From NCBI RefSeq assembly GCF_001513965.1, contig NZ_KQ948034.1:102091-166090 (forward strand): a DNA stretch of 64,000 bases, given 5' to 3'. Both the position numbers and the translations under genes were made by a program. The notes below the pieces were generated by a model, which saw only the letters and a list, made by a program, of their open reading frames with translations, did not search any database and had not been told where the DNA came from. The DNA is from Streptomyces cellostaticus. GTDB taxonomy: Bacteria > Actinomycetota > Actinomycetes > Streptomycetales > Streptomycetaceae. Shown here piece after piece: positions 15,241-23,331 of the stretch. Within the stretch, counting starts at the first letter, position 1, and each line of letters opens with the position of its first letter.

Positions 15241-16119
15241 ATGCGCAAGCGACCTGCGGCCTGGGCCGTGTCGGCGGGGGCACTCGCCATGGCCCTCGGG
15301 CTGGCCGGCGGCATGCCCGCGGCGGCGGCACAGACCATCCAGGTGAACTGTGCGAACCAGAACCTCCAGACGGCGATCAACAACGCCCCGTCGGGATCCA
15401 CGATCGTGATCACAGGCATCTGCGTCGGCCAGTTCACCATCGCCAACAAGGACCTGACGCTGGTGGGGTCCGGCGGCGCCGTCCTCGACGGCGGTCATGC
15501 CGGCCGCACCCTGACGAAGTTCGGGCCCGGCAACCAGGTGCAGCTGACCAACCTGACGATCGCGAACGGCACCGACCAGTTCTTCGGCGGCGGCATCATC
15601 AACTACGAGGGCACGCTGTCGCTGACCCGCACCGTCGTGCGCAACAACAGCGCGCGGCACGGCGGTGGCATCTTCAACGGGGGCACGCTGACCGTGATCA
15701 GTTCCGTGGTGCGCGACAACGACAGCGGGACGGCCACCCAGGGCGTCGGCGGTGGCATCTTCAACAACAACCCCGGCACCACGAGCGTGATCAACTCGCT
15801 CATCCAGCACAACACGGTGACCGGCACCGGCAGCGCGGGCGGCGGCCTGTTCGAAAGCGCCAACAGCACCGTGACGCTGAACAGGACCACCGTCCGGAAC
15901 AACAGCGCCGAGTTCGGCGGCGGACTCTTCAGCCGCAGCACCATGACGGTGAACAACTCCACGGTGGTGTTCAACACCGCCACCGCGGGCCCCGACAGCG
16001 GCGGCGGCATCTACCAGGGCGGGGACACGGGTGTCGTGACGCTGCACCACACCACGGTCCGCGACAACACCCCCGAGAACTGCGCCCCGGACAACGTCAT
16101 CCAGGGTTGCACCAACTGA
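15241..16119 (+). CDS. Secreted right-handed beta-helix protein
   Basis: The 292-residue exported protein has a Sec signal peptide (basic start, hydrophobic core, cleavage likely after AAAA near residue 30). Many short repeats of the form GGGIxN, TLTxTxVRNNSA and VxDN follow, the pattern of a polymorphic-outer-membrane or pectate-lyase-type beta-helix. No catalytic residues are obvious. It may be an adhesin or a carbohydrate-binding surface protein. Paired Cys near the mature N-terminus and at the C-terminus could cap the helix. AAGGAG lies seven bases before the ATG. Confidence 0.85.
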   Translation: MRKRPAAWAVSAGALAMALGLAGGMPAAAAQTIQVNCANQNLQTAINNAPSGSTIVITGICVGQFTIANKDLTLVGSGGAVLDGGHAGRTLTKFGPGNQVQLTNLTIANGTDQFFGGGIINYEGTLSLTRTVVRNNSARHGGGIFNGGTLTVISSVVRDNDSGTATQGVGGGIFNNNPGTTSVINSLIQHNTVTGTGSAGGGLFESANSTVTLNRTTVRNNSAEFGGGLFSRSTMTVNNSTVVFNTATAGPDSGGGIYQGGDTGVVTLHHTTVRDNTPENCAPDNVIQGCTN

Positions 16120-16232
16120 CCCAGGACCCAGTACGCCCCTGTCACAACTGATCGACAATTCCCCCGGCGGCCAGGTCCCCGGAGTTACCGTGGCGTAGCC
16201 GTAGACCGCTCTCGCCCCGGGGGACACACCAC

Positions 16233-16970
16233 ATGCGCGCCCTGCGAATAGTTCTGATTCTCGTCGTGATTCTGGGCGGGCTCTTCGTGATCGCGGACCG
16301 GGTCGCCGTCCACTTCGCCGAGAGCGAGGCGGCGGACAAGCTGAAGGCGACGGAGAACCTGGCCTCGACGCCGGACGTGAACATCAAGGGCTTCCCGTTC
16401 CTGACCCAGGTCGCGGGCGGCTCCCTGGATGACGTCGAGGTCGGCATCAAGGACTACCAGGCGGCCACCGGCACGGCGGGCCAGACGATCCGCGTCGACG
16501 ACCTGAAGGCCGACATGAAGGGTGTCGACTTCTCCGGCGACTACAGCTCCGCCACCGCGGCCACCGCCACCGGCACCGCGACGATCGCCTACGACGAGCT
16601 GCTGAAGACCGCCAAGGCCGAACCGACCCAGGTCGCCCCGGGCATCACCGCCCAGGTCGTCGGCCTCTCCGACGGCGGCAACGGCAAGATCAAGGTCGCG
16701 GTGGACGCCACCGTCCTCGGCACCAAGCTGCCCAACCCGGTCTACGTCCTCAGCACGGTCACCGTCGAGAACAACAGGGTCAAGGTGCACGCCGACTCCC
16801 TGCCCGCGCTCGGCGGCGCCGCCGTCGCCGAGAACCGCATCCGCCAGATCACCGACTTCCAGCAGGCCGTCGACCGGCTCCCCGGCGGCATCAAGCTGGA
16901 CAAGGTGCAGGCCGCCGAGAACGGTGTGGAGATCAGCGTGAAGGGTTCGGACGTCAAGCTGGCGGGGTAG
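16233..16970 (+). CDS. LmeA-like phospholipid-binding protein (DUF2993)
   Basis: The 245-residue protein has an N-terminal membrane anchor (IVLILVVILGGLFVIADRV) and the DUF2993 domain (FPFLTQVAGGSLDDVEV, LKADMKGV). LmeA, the mycobacterial relative, is a periplasmic phospholipid-binding protein involved in lipomannan maturation and membrane integrity. In Streptomyces the role is unknown. The ATG start follows CGGGGGAC. A terminator hairpin follows. Confidence 0.87.
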   Translation: MRALRIVLILVVILGGLFVIADRVAVHFAESEAADKLKATENLASTPDVNIKGFPFLTQVAGGSLDDVEVGIKDYQAATGTAGQTIRVDDLKADMKGVDFSGDYSSATAATATGTATIAYDELLKTAKAEPTQVAPGITAQVVGLSDGGNGKIKVAVDATVLGTKLPNPVYVLSTVTVENNRVKVHADSLPALGGAAVAENRIRQITDFQQAVDRLPGGIKLDKVQAAENGVEISVKGSDVKLAG

Positions 16971-17065
16971 GACGCCGGGCGGCGGCGGACGCCGGGCGTC
17001 CGCACACACACGTGTCCGATGGGCGAGACACCCCGTCCGTACCGCAGATGAGATGACAGACACCA

Positions 17066-17099
17066 GCGCCCGGAAGCCGCGGAAAGCGGCTCCGGGCGC
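17066..17099 (+). terminator. Hairpin terminator of the LmeA-like gene
   Basis: GCGCCCGGAAGCCGC pairs with GCGGCTCCGGGCGC with one bulged A and a GGAAA loop. It lies between the LmeA-like gene and the leader-peptide promoter. Confidence 0.6.
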
Positions 17100-17149
17100 G
17101 TCTCATGTCCCGGCATGCGGACGATCGTGTCTCAGAATCCGACACACCG

Positions 17150-17178
17150 GTGACACGCTCACCGGACGTCCCTACGAT
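17150..17178 (+). promoter_or_regulatory. Promoter of the sseA leader transcript
   Basis: GTGACA (17150-17155) and TACGAT (17173-17178) are separated by 17 bp. The predicted transcription start falls on or next to the ATG of the leader peptide at 17186, so the leader would be translated from a leaderless mRNA. Confidence 0.6.
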
Positions 17179-17185
17179 CGAGCCC

Positions 17186-17266
17186 ATGAAGCGACAGGCG
17201 GATCTCACGAAGCGGCGGGCAGTCGACCTGTGCCGCGTTGCCGCCATGCTCTGTCGCCCCTTCTGA
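17186..17266 (+). CDS. 26-residue cysteine-type leader peptide upstream of sseA
   Basis: The peptide starts MKRQADLTKRRAVDLC and ends in VAAMLCRPF. Such peptides with RRAVDLCR and a C-terminal Cys stand before sulfur-assimilation genes across actinobacteria. Ribosome progress through the Cys codons is thought to control downstream expression. Two Cys lie at residues 16 and 23. It is 137 bp upstream of sseA. No Shine-Dalgarno site is visible, consistent with a leaderless start. Confidence 0.8.
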   Translation: MKRQADLTKRRAVDLCRVAAMLCRPF

Positions 17267-17403
17267 GCGAAAGTCCGCGGAATTCCGTGGGCGGCCGCAT
17301 CTCTCAGCCGCCCTGTCCTGAAGGGCACCCGTGCGCTGCTCCCACCCGAGCGCGCACCCTCTACTCGCACGCCCCGCCGTAACTGCCCCGGAGGAGATTG
17401 AGC

Positions 17404-18243
17404 ATGAGCCGCAGCGACGTCCTGGTCGACGCCGACTGGCTGCAGGACCGCCTGGACGACTCGACCATCGCCATCGTCGAGGTGGACGAGGACACGTCCG
17501 CCTACGAGAAGAACCACATCAAGAACGCGATCCGCATCGACTGGACGAAGGACCTCCAGGACCCGGTGCGCCGCGACTTCATCGACCAGGCGGGCTTCGA
17601 GGAGCTCCTGTCGTCCAAGGGCATCGCCAACGACACCCTGGTGATCCTCTACGGCGGCAACAACAACTGGTTCGCGTCGTACGCCTACTGGTACTTCAAG
17701 CTGTACGGCCACGAGAACGTCAAGCTCCTCGACGGCGGCCGCAAGAAGTGGGAGCTGGACGCCCGCGAGCTGGTCGAGGAGGTCCCGCAGCGGGCCGCCA
17801 CCGAGTACCGGGCCAAGCCGCAGAACACCTCGATCCGCGCCTTCCGCGACGACGTCGTGGCGGCCATCGGCTCGTACAACCTGGTCGACGTCCGCTCGCC
17901 CGACGAGTTCTCCGGCAAGCTGCTCGCGCCGGCCCACCTTCCGCAGGAGCAGTCGCAGCGTCCGGGCCACGTCCCGACCGCGAAGAACATCCCGTGGTCG
18001 AAGAACGCCAACGACGACGGCACCTTCAAGTCGGACGACGACCTGAAGGAGCTGTACGCCCAGGAGAGCGTGGACCTCGCCAAGGACACGATCGCCTACT
18101 GCCGCATCGGTGAGCGTTCGGCCCTGACCTGGTTCGTGCTGCACGAGCTGCTGGGCGTGGAGAACGTCAAGAACTACGACGGCTCCTGGACCGAGTACGG
18201 CTCCCTCGTCGGCGTGCCGATCGAGCTCGGCGCCGGCAAGTAA
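17404..18243 (+). CDS. sseA: Thiosulfate sulfurtransferase (rhodanese)
   Basis: The 279-residue tandem rhodanese has an inactive N-terminal domain and a catalytic C-terminal domain with the loop CRIGERS. Cys near residue 233 forms the persulfide. The loop sequence CRxGxR is that of thiosulfate rather than mercaptopyruvate sulfurtransferases. The ATG of MSRSDVLVD was chosen because GGAGGAGA lies upstream. It is followed after 43 bp by the DUF1416 gene and preceded by the leader peptide, so cysteine supply probably tunes expression. Confidence 0.93.
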   Translation: MSRSDVLVDADWLQDRLDDSTIAIVEVDEDTSAYEKNHIKNAIRIDWTKDLQDPVRRDFIDQAGFEELLSSKGIANDTLVILYGGNNNWFASYAYWYFKLYGHENVKLLDGGRKKWELDARELVEEVPQRAATEYRAKPQNTSIRAFRDDVVAAIGSYNLVDVRSPDEFSGKLLAPAHLPQEQSQRPGHVPTAKNIPWSKNANDDGTFKSDDDLKELYAQESVDLAKDTIAYCRIGERSALTWFVLHELLGVENVKNYDGSWTEYGSLVGVPIELGAGK

Positions 18244-18286
18244 TCCACCCGACCGACCTTCTGGTCAGACCCCTCTGGAGAAAGAC

Positions 18287-18574
18287 ATGTGTGGAGCGAA
18301 GGCCGGCGGCCCCGACGCCTCGACGATCAAGCCCGGTGAGACCACGATCCAGGGTCAGGTGACCCGCGACGGCGAGCCGGTGACGGGCTACGTGCGTCTG
18401 CTGGACTCGACCGGTGAGTTCACCGCGGAGGTGCCCACCTCCGCCACGGGCCAGTTCCGCTTCTATGCGGCCGAGGGCACCTGGACCGTGCGGGCGCTGG
18501 TGCCTGGCGGCACCGCCGACCGCAAGGTTGTCGCCCAGAAGGGCGGGCTGTCCGAGGTCGCCATCGCGATCTGA
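18287..18574 (+). CDS. DUF1416 protein
   Basis: The 95-residue all-beta protein (MCGAKAGGPD, QGQVTRDGEPVTGYVRLLD, GQFRFYAAEGTWTVRALVPG) matches DUF1416, which regularly follows sseA/cysA in actinobacteria. Its fold resembles a carboxypeptidase-regulatory-like beta-sandwich. The N-terminal Cys2 may matter for sulfur handling, but the function is unproven. GGAG lies nine bases upstream of the ATG. Confidence 0.92.
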   Translation: MCGAKAGGPDASTIKPGETTIQGQVTRDGEPVTGYVRLLDSTGEFTAEVPTSATGQFRFYAAEGTWTVRALVPGGTADRKVVAQKGGLSEVAIAI

Positions 18575-18702
18575 GACCGTCTGCGACGCTTGGGCCGCAT
18601 CTCCCCTCGGGTTGGACGCCAGTGGGGGGTGCGGCCCTTTCGGCTGTTCGCCGTGGGGTGCCTCGCCGTTGCCGGGTGCGGGACCGTCGTGGCTTGTCGC
18701 GC

Positions 18703-18752
18703 AGTTCCCCGCGCCCCTCAAGCGCAACGTACCTCGAGGGGCGCGGGGAACT
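18703..18752. terminator. Strong bidirectional terminator hairpin
   Basis: AGTTCCCCGCGCCCCT (18703-18718) pairs perfectly with AGGGGCGCGGGGAACT (18737-18752), with one more pair inside. This hairpin family recurs between convergent genes in Streptomyces genomes. Here it separates DUF1416 from the polytopic membrane protein gene. Confidence 0.8.
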
Positions 18753-18758
18753 CGGCGC

Positions 18759-19934
18759 CTAGCCCAGCGCCCGCCCCAGTGCCCACACCACCGGCGCCGC
18801 CGCCGACAGGGGCAGCGCCACGCCGGCCGTGAAGTGGACGAAGCGGGACGGGTAGTCGTAGCTGGCGACCCGGTGGCCGACCAGCGCGCAGACACCCGCC
18901 GCCGCCCCCAGCGCAGCGCCCTTCGTGCCGTAGTCCGTCATGCCGCCCACCGCGATCCCCGCGCCGGAGGCGGCCAGCACGGAGACCATGACCGAGGCCG
19001 GGACCGGCAGGGGCAGGGCGCGGGCCAGGACGGCCACCGCGACCGCCACCGCGCCCACCGACACCGCGTGCGGGTCGGCGCCCAGGTAGCCCGTCGCCAG
19101 GACTGCGAGGGCCGCGGAGACGACCGTCGCCATCAGGCCGTACATCCGCTCGTCGGGCGAGGCGTGCGAGCGCAGCTGGAGCACCAGCGACAGCAGGACC
19201 CAGATGCCGAGCGGGCCGAGGATCGCGGCCGGCGCGTGTTCGCGGCCCGCGGCCAGGACCGCCACGTCCGCGGCGAGCCCGCCCGCGAAGGCCAGCGCGA
19301 TGCCCTGCCGGGCGGGCCACATGCCGTTCAGCCGGAACCAGCCCGCGGCCGTGACGGCCTGGAGCAGCACCAGGGGCACGACGAGCGCGTACGAGGCGAC
19401 GGGCGCCGCGGCGGCGAGCAGCAGGCCCAGCAGCGCGGTGAGCGCCGCCGGCTGCATGCCGGGCGCGATGATCGGCGAGCGGCCCTCCAGCCGGGCCCGC
19501 TGGGCGTCGGTGATGCGGGCGTTGCCGGAGAGGGTGGCGGGGCCGTAGCCGGACCCGTTCTCGTCGGCGGGCTCCGGTTCGGGGGCCGGTTCAGGGGCCG
19601 GGGATGCGTAGGGCTGCGGTGCGGGCGTGGGCGCGGACGCAGGTGATGCGTACGGCTGCTGGTGGTACGCCTCCTGCCCGTACGCCTGCGGCGGCAGGTA
19701 CGCCGCGTCCGCCGCCGGCATCGACGCGTGCGTCTGCGTCTCCCAGGTCTGGCCCTGCCACTGCTGGGTGTGCTGCGGGTCGTAACCCTGCTCGTAACCC
19801 TGCTCGTAGCTCTGGTCGTAGCCCTGGTGCTGCTGCTGGCCGGGCCACGCCTGGGGCGCCTGCTGCTGGTACGGGTCGTAGCCCTCGTAGGGGCCGCCCT
19901 CGTACGGGCCGCCCTGATACGGCTGGTCGCTCAT
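18759..19934 (-). CDS. Polytopic membrane protein with Q/Y/P-rich N-terminus
   Basis: The 391-residue protein has a long, low-complexity cytoplasmic N-terminus rich in Gln, Tyr, Pro and Gly (PYQGGPYEGGPYEGYDPY and similar). About eight hydrophobic segments follow from residue 155 onwards. Function is unknown. The disordered tail may recruit partners or be phosphorylated. The ATG start gives MSDQPYQGG. It lies 4 bp downstream of the moaD-like gene, so the two form one unit. Confidence 0.82.
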   Translation of the reverse strand: MSDQPYQGGPYEGGPYEGYDPYQQQAPQAWPGQQQHQGYDQSYEQGYEQGYDPQHTQQWQGQTWETQTHASMPAADAAYLPPQAYGQEAYHQQPYASPASAPTPAPQPYASPAPEPAPEPEPADENGSGYGPATLSGNARITDAQRARLEGRSPIIAPGMQPAALTALLGLLLAAAAPVASYALVVPLVLLQAVTAAGWFRLNGMWPARQGIALAFAGGLAADVAVLAAGREHAPAAILGPLGIWVLLSLVLQLRSHASPDERMYGLMATVVSAALAVLATGYLGADPHAVSVGAVAVAVAVLARALPLPVPASVMVSVLAASGAGIAVGGMTDYGTKGAALGAAAGVCALVGHRVASYDYPSRFVHFTAGVALPLSAAAPVVWALGRALG

Positions 19935-19938
19935 CGCC

Positions 19939-20193
19939 TCACCCTCCTGCGAACGGCGGGAGCACCTCGACCGTGCCGCCCTCGGCCAGCCGTACCGTCT
20001 CATGCGCGCGGGTCCCGACGGGGTCACCGTCGATGAGGAAGGAGCATCGCTGCAGGACGCGCGTGAGTTCACCGGGGTGTCGCGCACGCACGGCGGCGAG
20101 CGCGTCGGCGAGCGTGGCCGCGTCGTACGGCTCCTCGGCGACCCCGGCCGCGGCCTTGGCGGCGGCCCAGTAGCGGACCGTGACCTTGGGCAT
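19939..20193 (-). CDS. MoaD/ThiS family sulfur carrier protein
   Basis: The 84-residue beta-grasp protein ends in the diagnostic GG (VEVLPPFAGG). The C-terminal glycine is adenylated and thiocarboxylated to donate sulfur for molybdopterin or other cofactors. The start MPKVTVRYWAAAKAAAGV is typical for MoaD. A start four codons upstream is possible. Its partner E1-like enzyme and target are not in this window. Confidence 0.9.
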   Translation of the reverse strand: MPKVTVRYWAAAKAAAGVAEEPYDAATLADALAAVRARHPGELTRVLQRCSFLIDGDPVGTRAHETVRLAEGGTVEVLPPFAGG

Positions 20194-20244
20194 CTGGTTC
20201 CTCAATCGACGGCAAGAAAGAAATAAAAGACGGCTGAGCTCAGG

Positions 20245-21096
20245 CTAGCCCGCCCGTGCGACGGCCCAGTCCCCGATCCGGGACAGCAGTCCGTCGTCCG
20301 CCGCGTTCTCGGCGTGGCCCATGCCGGGCTCCAGCCAGAGTTCGCCGTGGTCACCGGCCGCTTCGGCGAGCATCCGGGGGTGGTCGAGGGGGAAGTAGCC
20401 GTCGCGGTCGCCGTGCACGATGAGGAGGGGGGTGGGCGCGATCCTCGGGACCGCCTGCACCGGGGAGAGCGGCACCGGGTTCCAGTCGCGGTGGTGGATG
20501 CGGGTGCGCAGGCCGTAGCGGCCGACCAGGCGGCCCTCGGGGCGGGTGACCAGCCAGTGCAGGCGGCGCATGGGGGCCGTGCCCCGGTAGTACCAGCGCG
20601 CCGGGGCGCTGACCGAGACCACCGCGTCGACCGTGCCCGGGTGCAGGGCCGCGTGCCGCAGTACCACCGAGCCGCCCATGGAGAAGCCGACGGTCACCAC
20701 GCGCGCGTGCCCGAAGCCGCGCGCCCACCGCACCGCGGCGGCCAGGTCCAGCACCTCCCGGTCGCCGACCGTGGAGCGGCCGCCCGAGGCGCCGTGCCCG
20801 CGGAAGGAGAAGGTGACGACGGCGCCGTAACGGGCCAGCGCGTCCGCCACCCTTCGCACGTGCGGCCGGTCCACGTCCCCGGTGAAGCCGTGGGCGATCA
20901 CGAACACGAGGTCACGACAGGGTGGACGGGAGGCGTCCGGTGCTGCTTCGTATACGGCCGCGCCCGGGTTGTATACGGAATCGACCGGGATCCCGTCGGC
21001 GGTGTGCAGAAACGTCCGGATAGGCGCCGCTCTGCCTGTCTCGGCATTCGGACGATCGGTGGAACGTGCCGCATGACCTGCCGGACGATTGCTCAT
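20245..21096 (-). CDS. Alpha/beta hydrolase
   Basis: The 283-residue serine hydrolase has the nucleophile elbow GFSMGG, an acid residue in HGDRDGYF and the catalytic His in GMGHAENA. It has no signal peptide. The oxyanion region HGFTGDVDRP and FRGHGASGG resemble esterases and lysophospholipases of the family. The substrate is unknown. The ATG of MSNRPAGHA is used. Divergent from glnR, it shares a 182-bp intergenic region with it. Confidence 0.88.
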   Translation of the reverse strand: MSNRPAGHAARSTDRPNAETGRAAPIRTFLHTADGIPVDSVYNPGAAVYEAAPDASRPPCRDLVFVIAHGFTGDVDRPHVRRVADALARYGAVVTFSFRGHGASGGRSTVGDREVLDLAAAVRWARGFGHARVVTVGFSMGGSVVLRHAALHPGTVDAVVSVSAPARWYYRGTAPMRRLHWLVTRPEGRLVGRYGLRTRIHHRDWNPVPLSPVQAVPRIAPTPLLIVHGDRDGYFPLDHPRMLAEAAGDHGELWLEPGMGHAENAADDGLLSRIGDWAVARAG

Positions 21097-21278
21097 GTGG
21101 GCTATTCTGCTGGGCAGAGGACTCGGGCAACGTAGCCCCCGGGTCCTTTTGTGCTTTCGGAAGCGTTGTATACGAAGCGGGAAACCCCAGGGTGACCGCG
21201 GATGTACGGGGCCCCCGGGATCGCAGAGCAGTGCCGCACCGCACACGTCCTCGCAGGGACCGAGGAGGAACCAGACGT

Positions 21279-22058
21279 ATGAGTTCTCTGCTGCTCCTGA
21301 CCAACGCCCTCCAGCCGTCGACGGAGGTGCTGCCCGCGCTCGGACTGCTGCTGCACAACGTGCGGGTGGCCCCGGCGGAGGGCCCCGCCCTCGTAGACAC
21401 CCCGGGCGCCGACGTCATCCTGGTCGACGGGCGCCGCGACCTGCCGCAGGTGCGCAGCCTGTGCCAGCTGCTGCGCTCCACCGGCCCCGGCTGTCCGCTC
21501 ATCCTTGTTGTCACCGAGGGCGGCCTGGCCGCCGTCACCGCCGACTGGGGCATCGACGACGTACTCCTGGACACCGCCGGTCCGGCGGAGGTCGAGGCAC
21601 GGCTGCGGCTGGCCATGGGCCGGCAGCAGATCGTCAACGACGACTCCCCGATGGAGATCCGCAACGGCGACCTTTCCGTGGACGAGGCGACCTACTCCGC
21701 CAAGCTCAAGGGCCGGGTCCTCGACCTCACCTTCAAGGAGTTCGAGCTCCTCAAGTACCTCGCCCAGCACCCGGGCCGCGTCTTCACCCGTGCCCAGCTG
21801 CTCCAGGAGGTCTGGGGCTACGACTACTTCGGCGGCACCCGGACGGTGGACGTGCACGTACGGCGGCTGCGCGCCAAGCTCGGTCCCGAGCACGAGTCGC
21901 TGATCGGAACCGTCCGGAACGTCGGTTATCGATTCGTTACGCCCGAGAAGGGCGACCGGTCCGGCGACGAGGCCAAGGCCAAGGCGGACCGGGCAAAGGC
22001 GGAAGATGCGGACGCATCCGCCGCCCTGGACGCCACCGAGGTCCACGCGGACGCCTAG
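21279..22058 (+). CDS. glnR: Nitrogen regulator GlnR
   Basis: The 259-residue atypical OmpR-type regulator matches Streptomyces GlnR closely from memory: MSSLLLLTNALQPSTEVLPA start, LLDTAGPAEVEARLRLA, and the winged helix FKEFELLKYLAQHPGRVFTR to GTVRNVGYRFV at about residues 145-225. GlnR controls glnA, amtB, nir and urease genes. Its receiver domain lacks a full phosphorylation pocket and it has no partner kinase, as here. The charged C-terminal tail (KAKADRAKAEDADA) is variable. GAGGAGG lies upstream of the ATG. Confidence 0.95.
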   Translation: MSSLLLLTNALQPSTEVLPALGLLLHNVRVAPAEGPALVDTPGADVILVDGRRDLPQVRSLCQLLRSTGPGCPLILVVTEGGLAAVTADWGIDDVLLDTAGPAEVEARLRLAMGRQQIVNDDSPMEIRNGDLSVDEATYSAKLKGRVLDLTFKEFELLKYLAQHPGRVFTRAQLLQEVWGYDYFGGTRTVDVHVRRLRAKLGPEHESLIGTVRNVGYRFVTPEKGDRSGDEAKAKADRAKAEDADASAALDATEVHADA

Positions 22059-22163
22059 CAAAGGCGCGGACCGGCACGGACAGGCATGGACCGTGCTCGG
22101 GCGGGGCATTGCTTCCGCACAGCCGGGATGCGATATGCCCTGCCCAGAGCGGGTCCATCCGCG

Positions 22164-22169
22164 TAGACT
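22164..22169 (+). promoter_or_regulatory. -10 box giving a probable leaderless lacI-type mRNA
   Basis: TAGACT lies six bases upstream of the GTG start at 22176 and there is no ribosome site. This spacing places the transcription start at the initiation codon, the usual leaderless arrangement in Streptomyces. No clear -35 was found. Confidence 0.45.
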
Positions 22170-22175
22170 CCGCGC

Positions 22176-23198
22176 GTGGCCAAGGTGACTCGGGATGACG
22201 TGGCACGGCTGGCTGGGACCTCCACCGCCGTCGTCAGTTATGTCATCAACAACGGACCCCGGCCGGTCGCCCCGGCCACGCGCGAGCGTGTCCTCGCGGC
22301 GATCAAGGAACTGGGGTACCGCCCCGACCGGGTCGCCCAGGCCATGGCGTCCCGGCGCACCGACCTCATAGGCCTGATCATCCCGGACGCCCGCCAGCCC
22401 TTCTTCGGCGAAATGGCGCACGCGGTCGAACAGGCCGCCTCCGAGCGCGGCAAGATGGTGCTCGTCGGCAACACCGATTACATCGGCGAACGCGAGGTCC
22501 ACTATCTGCGCGCGTTCCTCGGCATGCGGGTCTCCGGCCTGATCCTCGTCTCCCACGCCCTGAACGACCTCGCCGCGGCCGAGATCGAGGCCTGGGACGC
22601 CCGGGTGGTGCTGCTGCACGAGCGCCCGGAGGCCATCGACGACGTCGCCGTCGTCACCGACGACCTGGGCGGCGCCCACCTCGCCGTACGCCACCTGCTG
22701 GAGCACGGCTACGAGTACGTGGCCTGTCTGGGCGGTACGGCCGAGACGCCGGCCGTCGGCGACCCGGTCTCCGACCACGTCGAGGGCTGGCGGCGGGCCA
22801 TGGCCGAGGCGGACGTCTCCACCGAGGGCCGCCTGTTCGAGGCGCCGTACAACCGCTACGACGCCTACCGGGTGGCCCTGGAGGTCCTCTCCGGCCCGCA
22901 CCGGCCGCCCGCGATCTTCTGCTCCACCGACGACCAGGCGATCGGTGTGCTGCGGGCCGCGCGCGAGCTGCGCATCGACGTGCCCGGCGAGCTGGCGGTG
23001 GCCGGGTTCGACGACATCAAGGAAGCGGCGCTCGCCGACCCGCCGCTGACGACGGTCGCCTCGGACCGCTCGGCGATGGCCCGGGCGGCGGTGGACCTCG
23101 TCCTGGACGACGGGCTCCGGGTGGCGGGCTCACGGCGCGAGCGGCTGAAGACCTTCCCGTCCCGGCTGGTCGTGCGGACCAGCTGCGGCTGCGGCTGA
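22176..23198 (+). CDS. LacI family transcriptional regulator
   Basis: The 340-residue repressor has the LacI helix-turn-helix at residues 3-50 (VTRDDVARLAGTSTAVVSYVIN, ATRERVLAAIKELGYRPD) and a periplasmic-binding-protein-like ligand domain. The C-terminal CGCG is unusual and could bind metal, though that is speculative. The effector is unknown. It lies between glnR and the htrA protease gene on the same strand. GTG start without ribosome site. Confidence 0.93.
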   Translation: MAKVTRDDVARLAGTSTAVVSYVINNGPRPVAPATRERVLAAIKELGYRPDRVAQAMASRRTDLIGLIIPDARQPFFGEMAHAVEQAASERGKMVLVGNTDYIGEREVHYLRAFLGMRVSGLILVSHALNDLAAAEIEAWDARVVLLHERPEAIDDVAVVTDDLGGAHLAVRHLLEHGYEYVACLGGTAETPAVGDPVSDHVEGWRRAMAEADVSTEGRLFEAPYNRYDAYRVALEVLSGPHRPPAIFCSTDDQAIGVLRAARELRIDVPGELAVAGFDDIKEAALADPPLTTVASDRSAMARAAVDLVLDDGLRVAGSRRERLKTFPSRLVVRTSCGCG

Positions 23199-23281
23199 GC
23201 CCTTCATGAAGGGCGGGTGAGAGCCCGTCCCGAGCGGCCAGAGGCATCTTTATATCGGGCAAACAAGCTTCTGCCGGGCTT

Positions 23282-23314
23282 CTCAGGGAGCACTCAGGAA
23301 GCTCTCATGGTGGC
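23282..23314 (+). promoter_or_regulatory. 11-bp direct repeats upstream of htrA, likely OmpR-type regulator site
   Basis: CTCAGGGAGCA, CTCAGGAAGCT and CTCATGGTGGC follow each other in exact 11-bp phase, ending 17 bp before the protease start. OmpR-family dimers bind such tandem half sites. The nearest candidate is the response regulator encoded at 24762. The repeat also recalls the MprA-type sites found at stress-protease genes in mycobacteria. Confidence 0.6.
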
Positions 23315-23331
23315 GGGGGAGGCTGTTTGTC

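Noticed and set aside
18590..18832. Small frame after the DUF1416 gene.
   Set aside because: It overlaps the terminator hairpin and the end of the convergent gene, and lacks a ribosome site.
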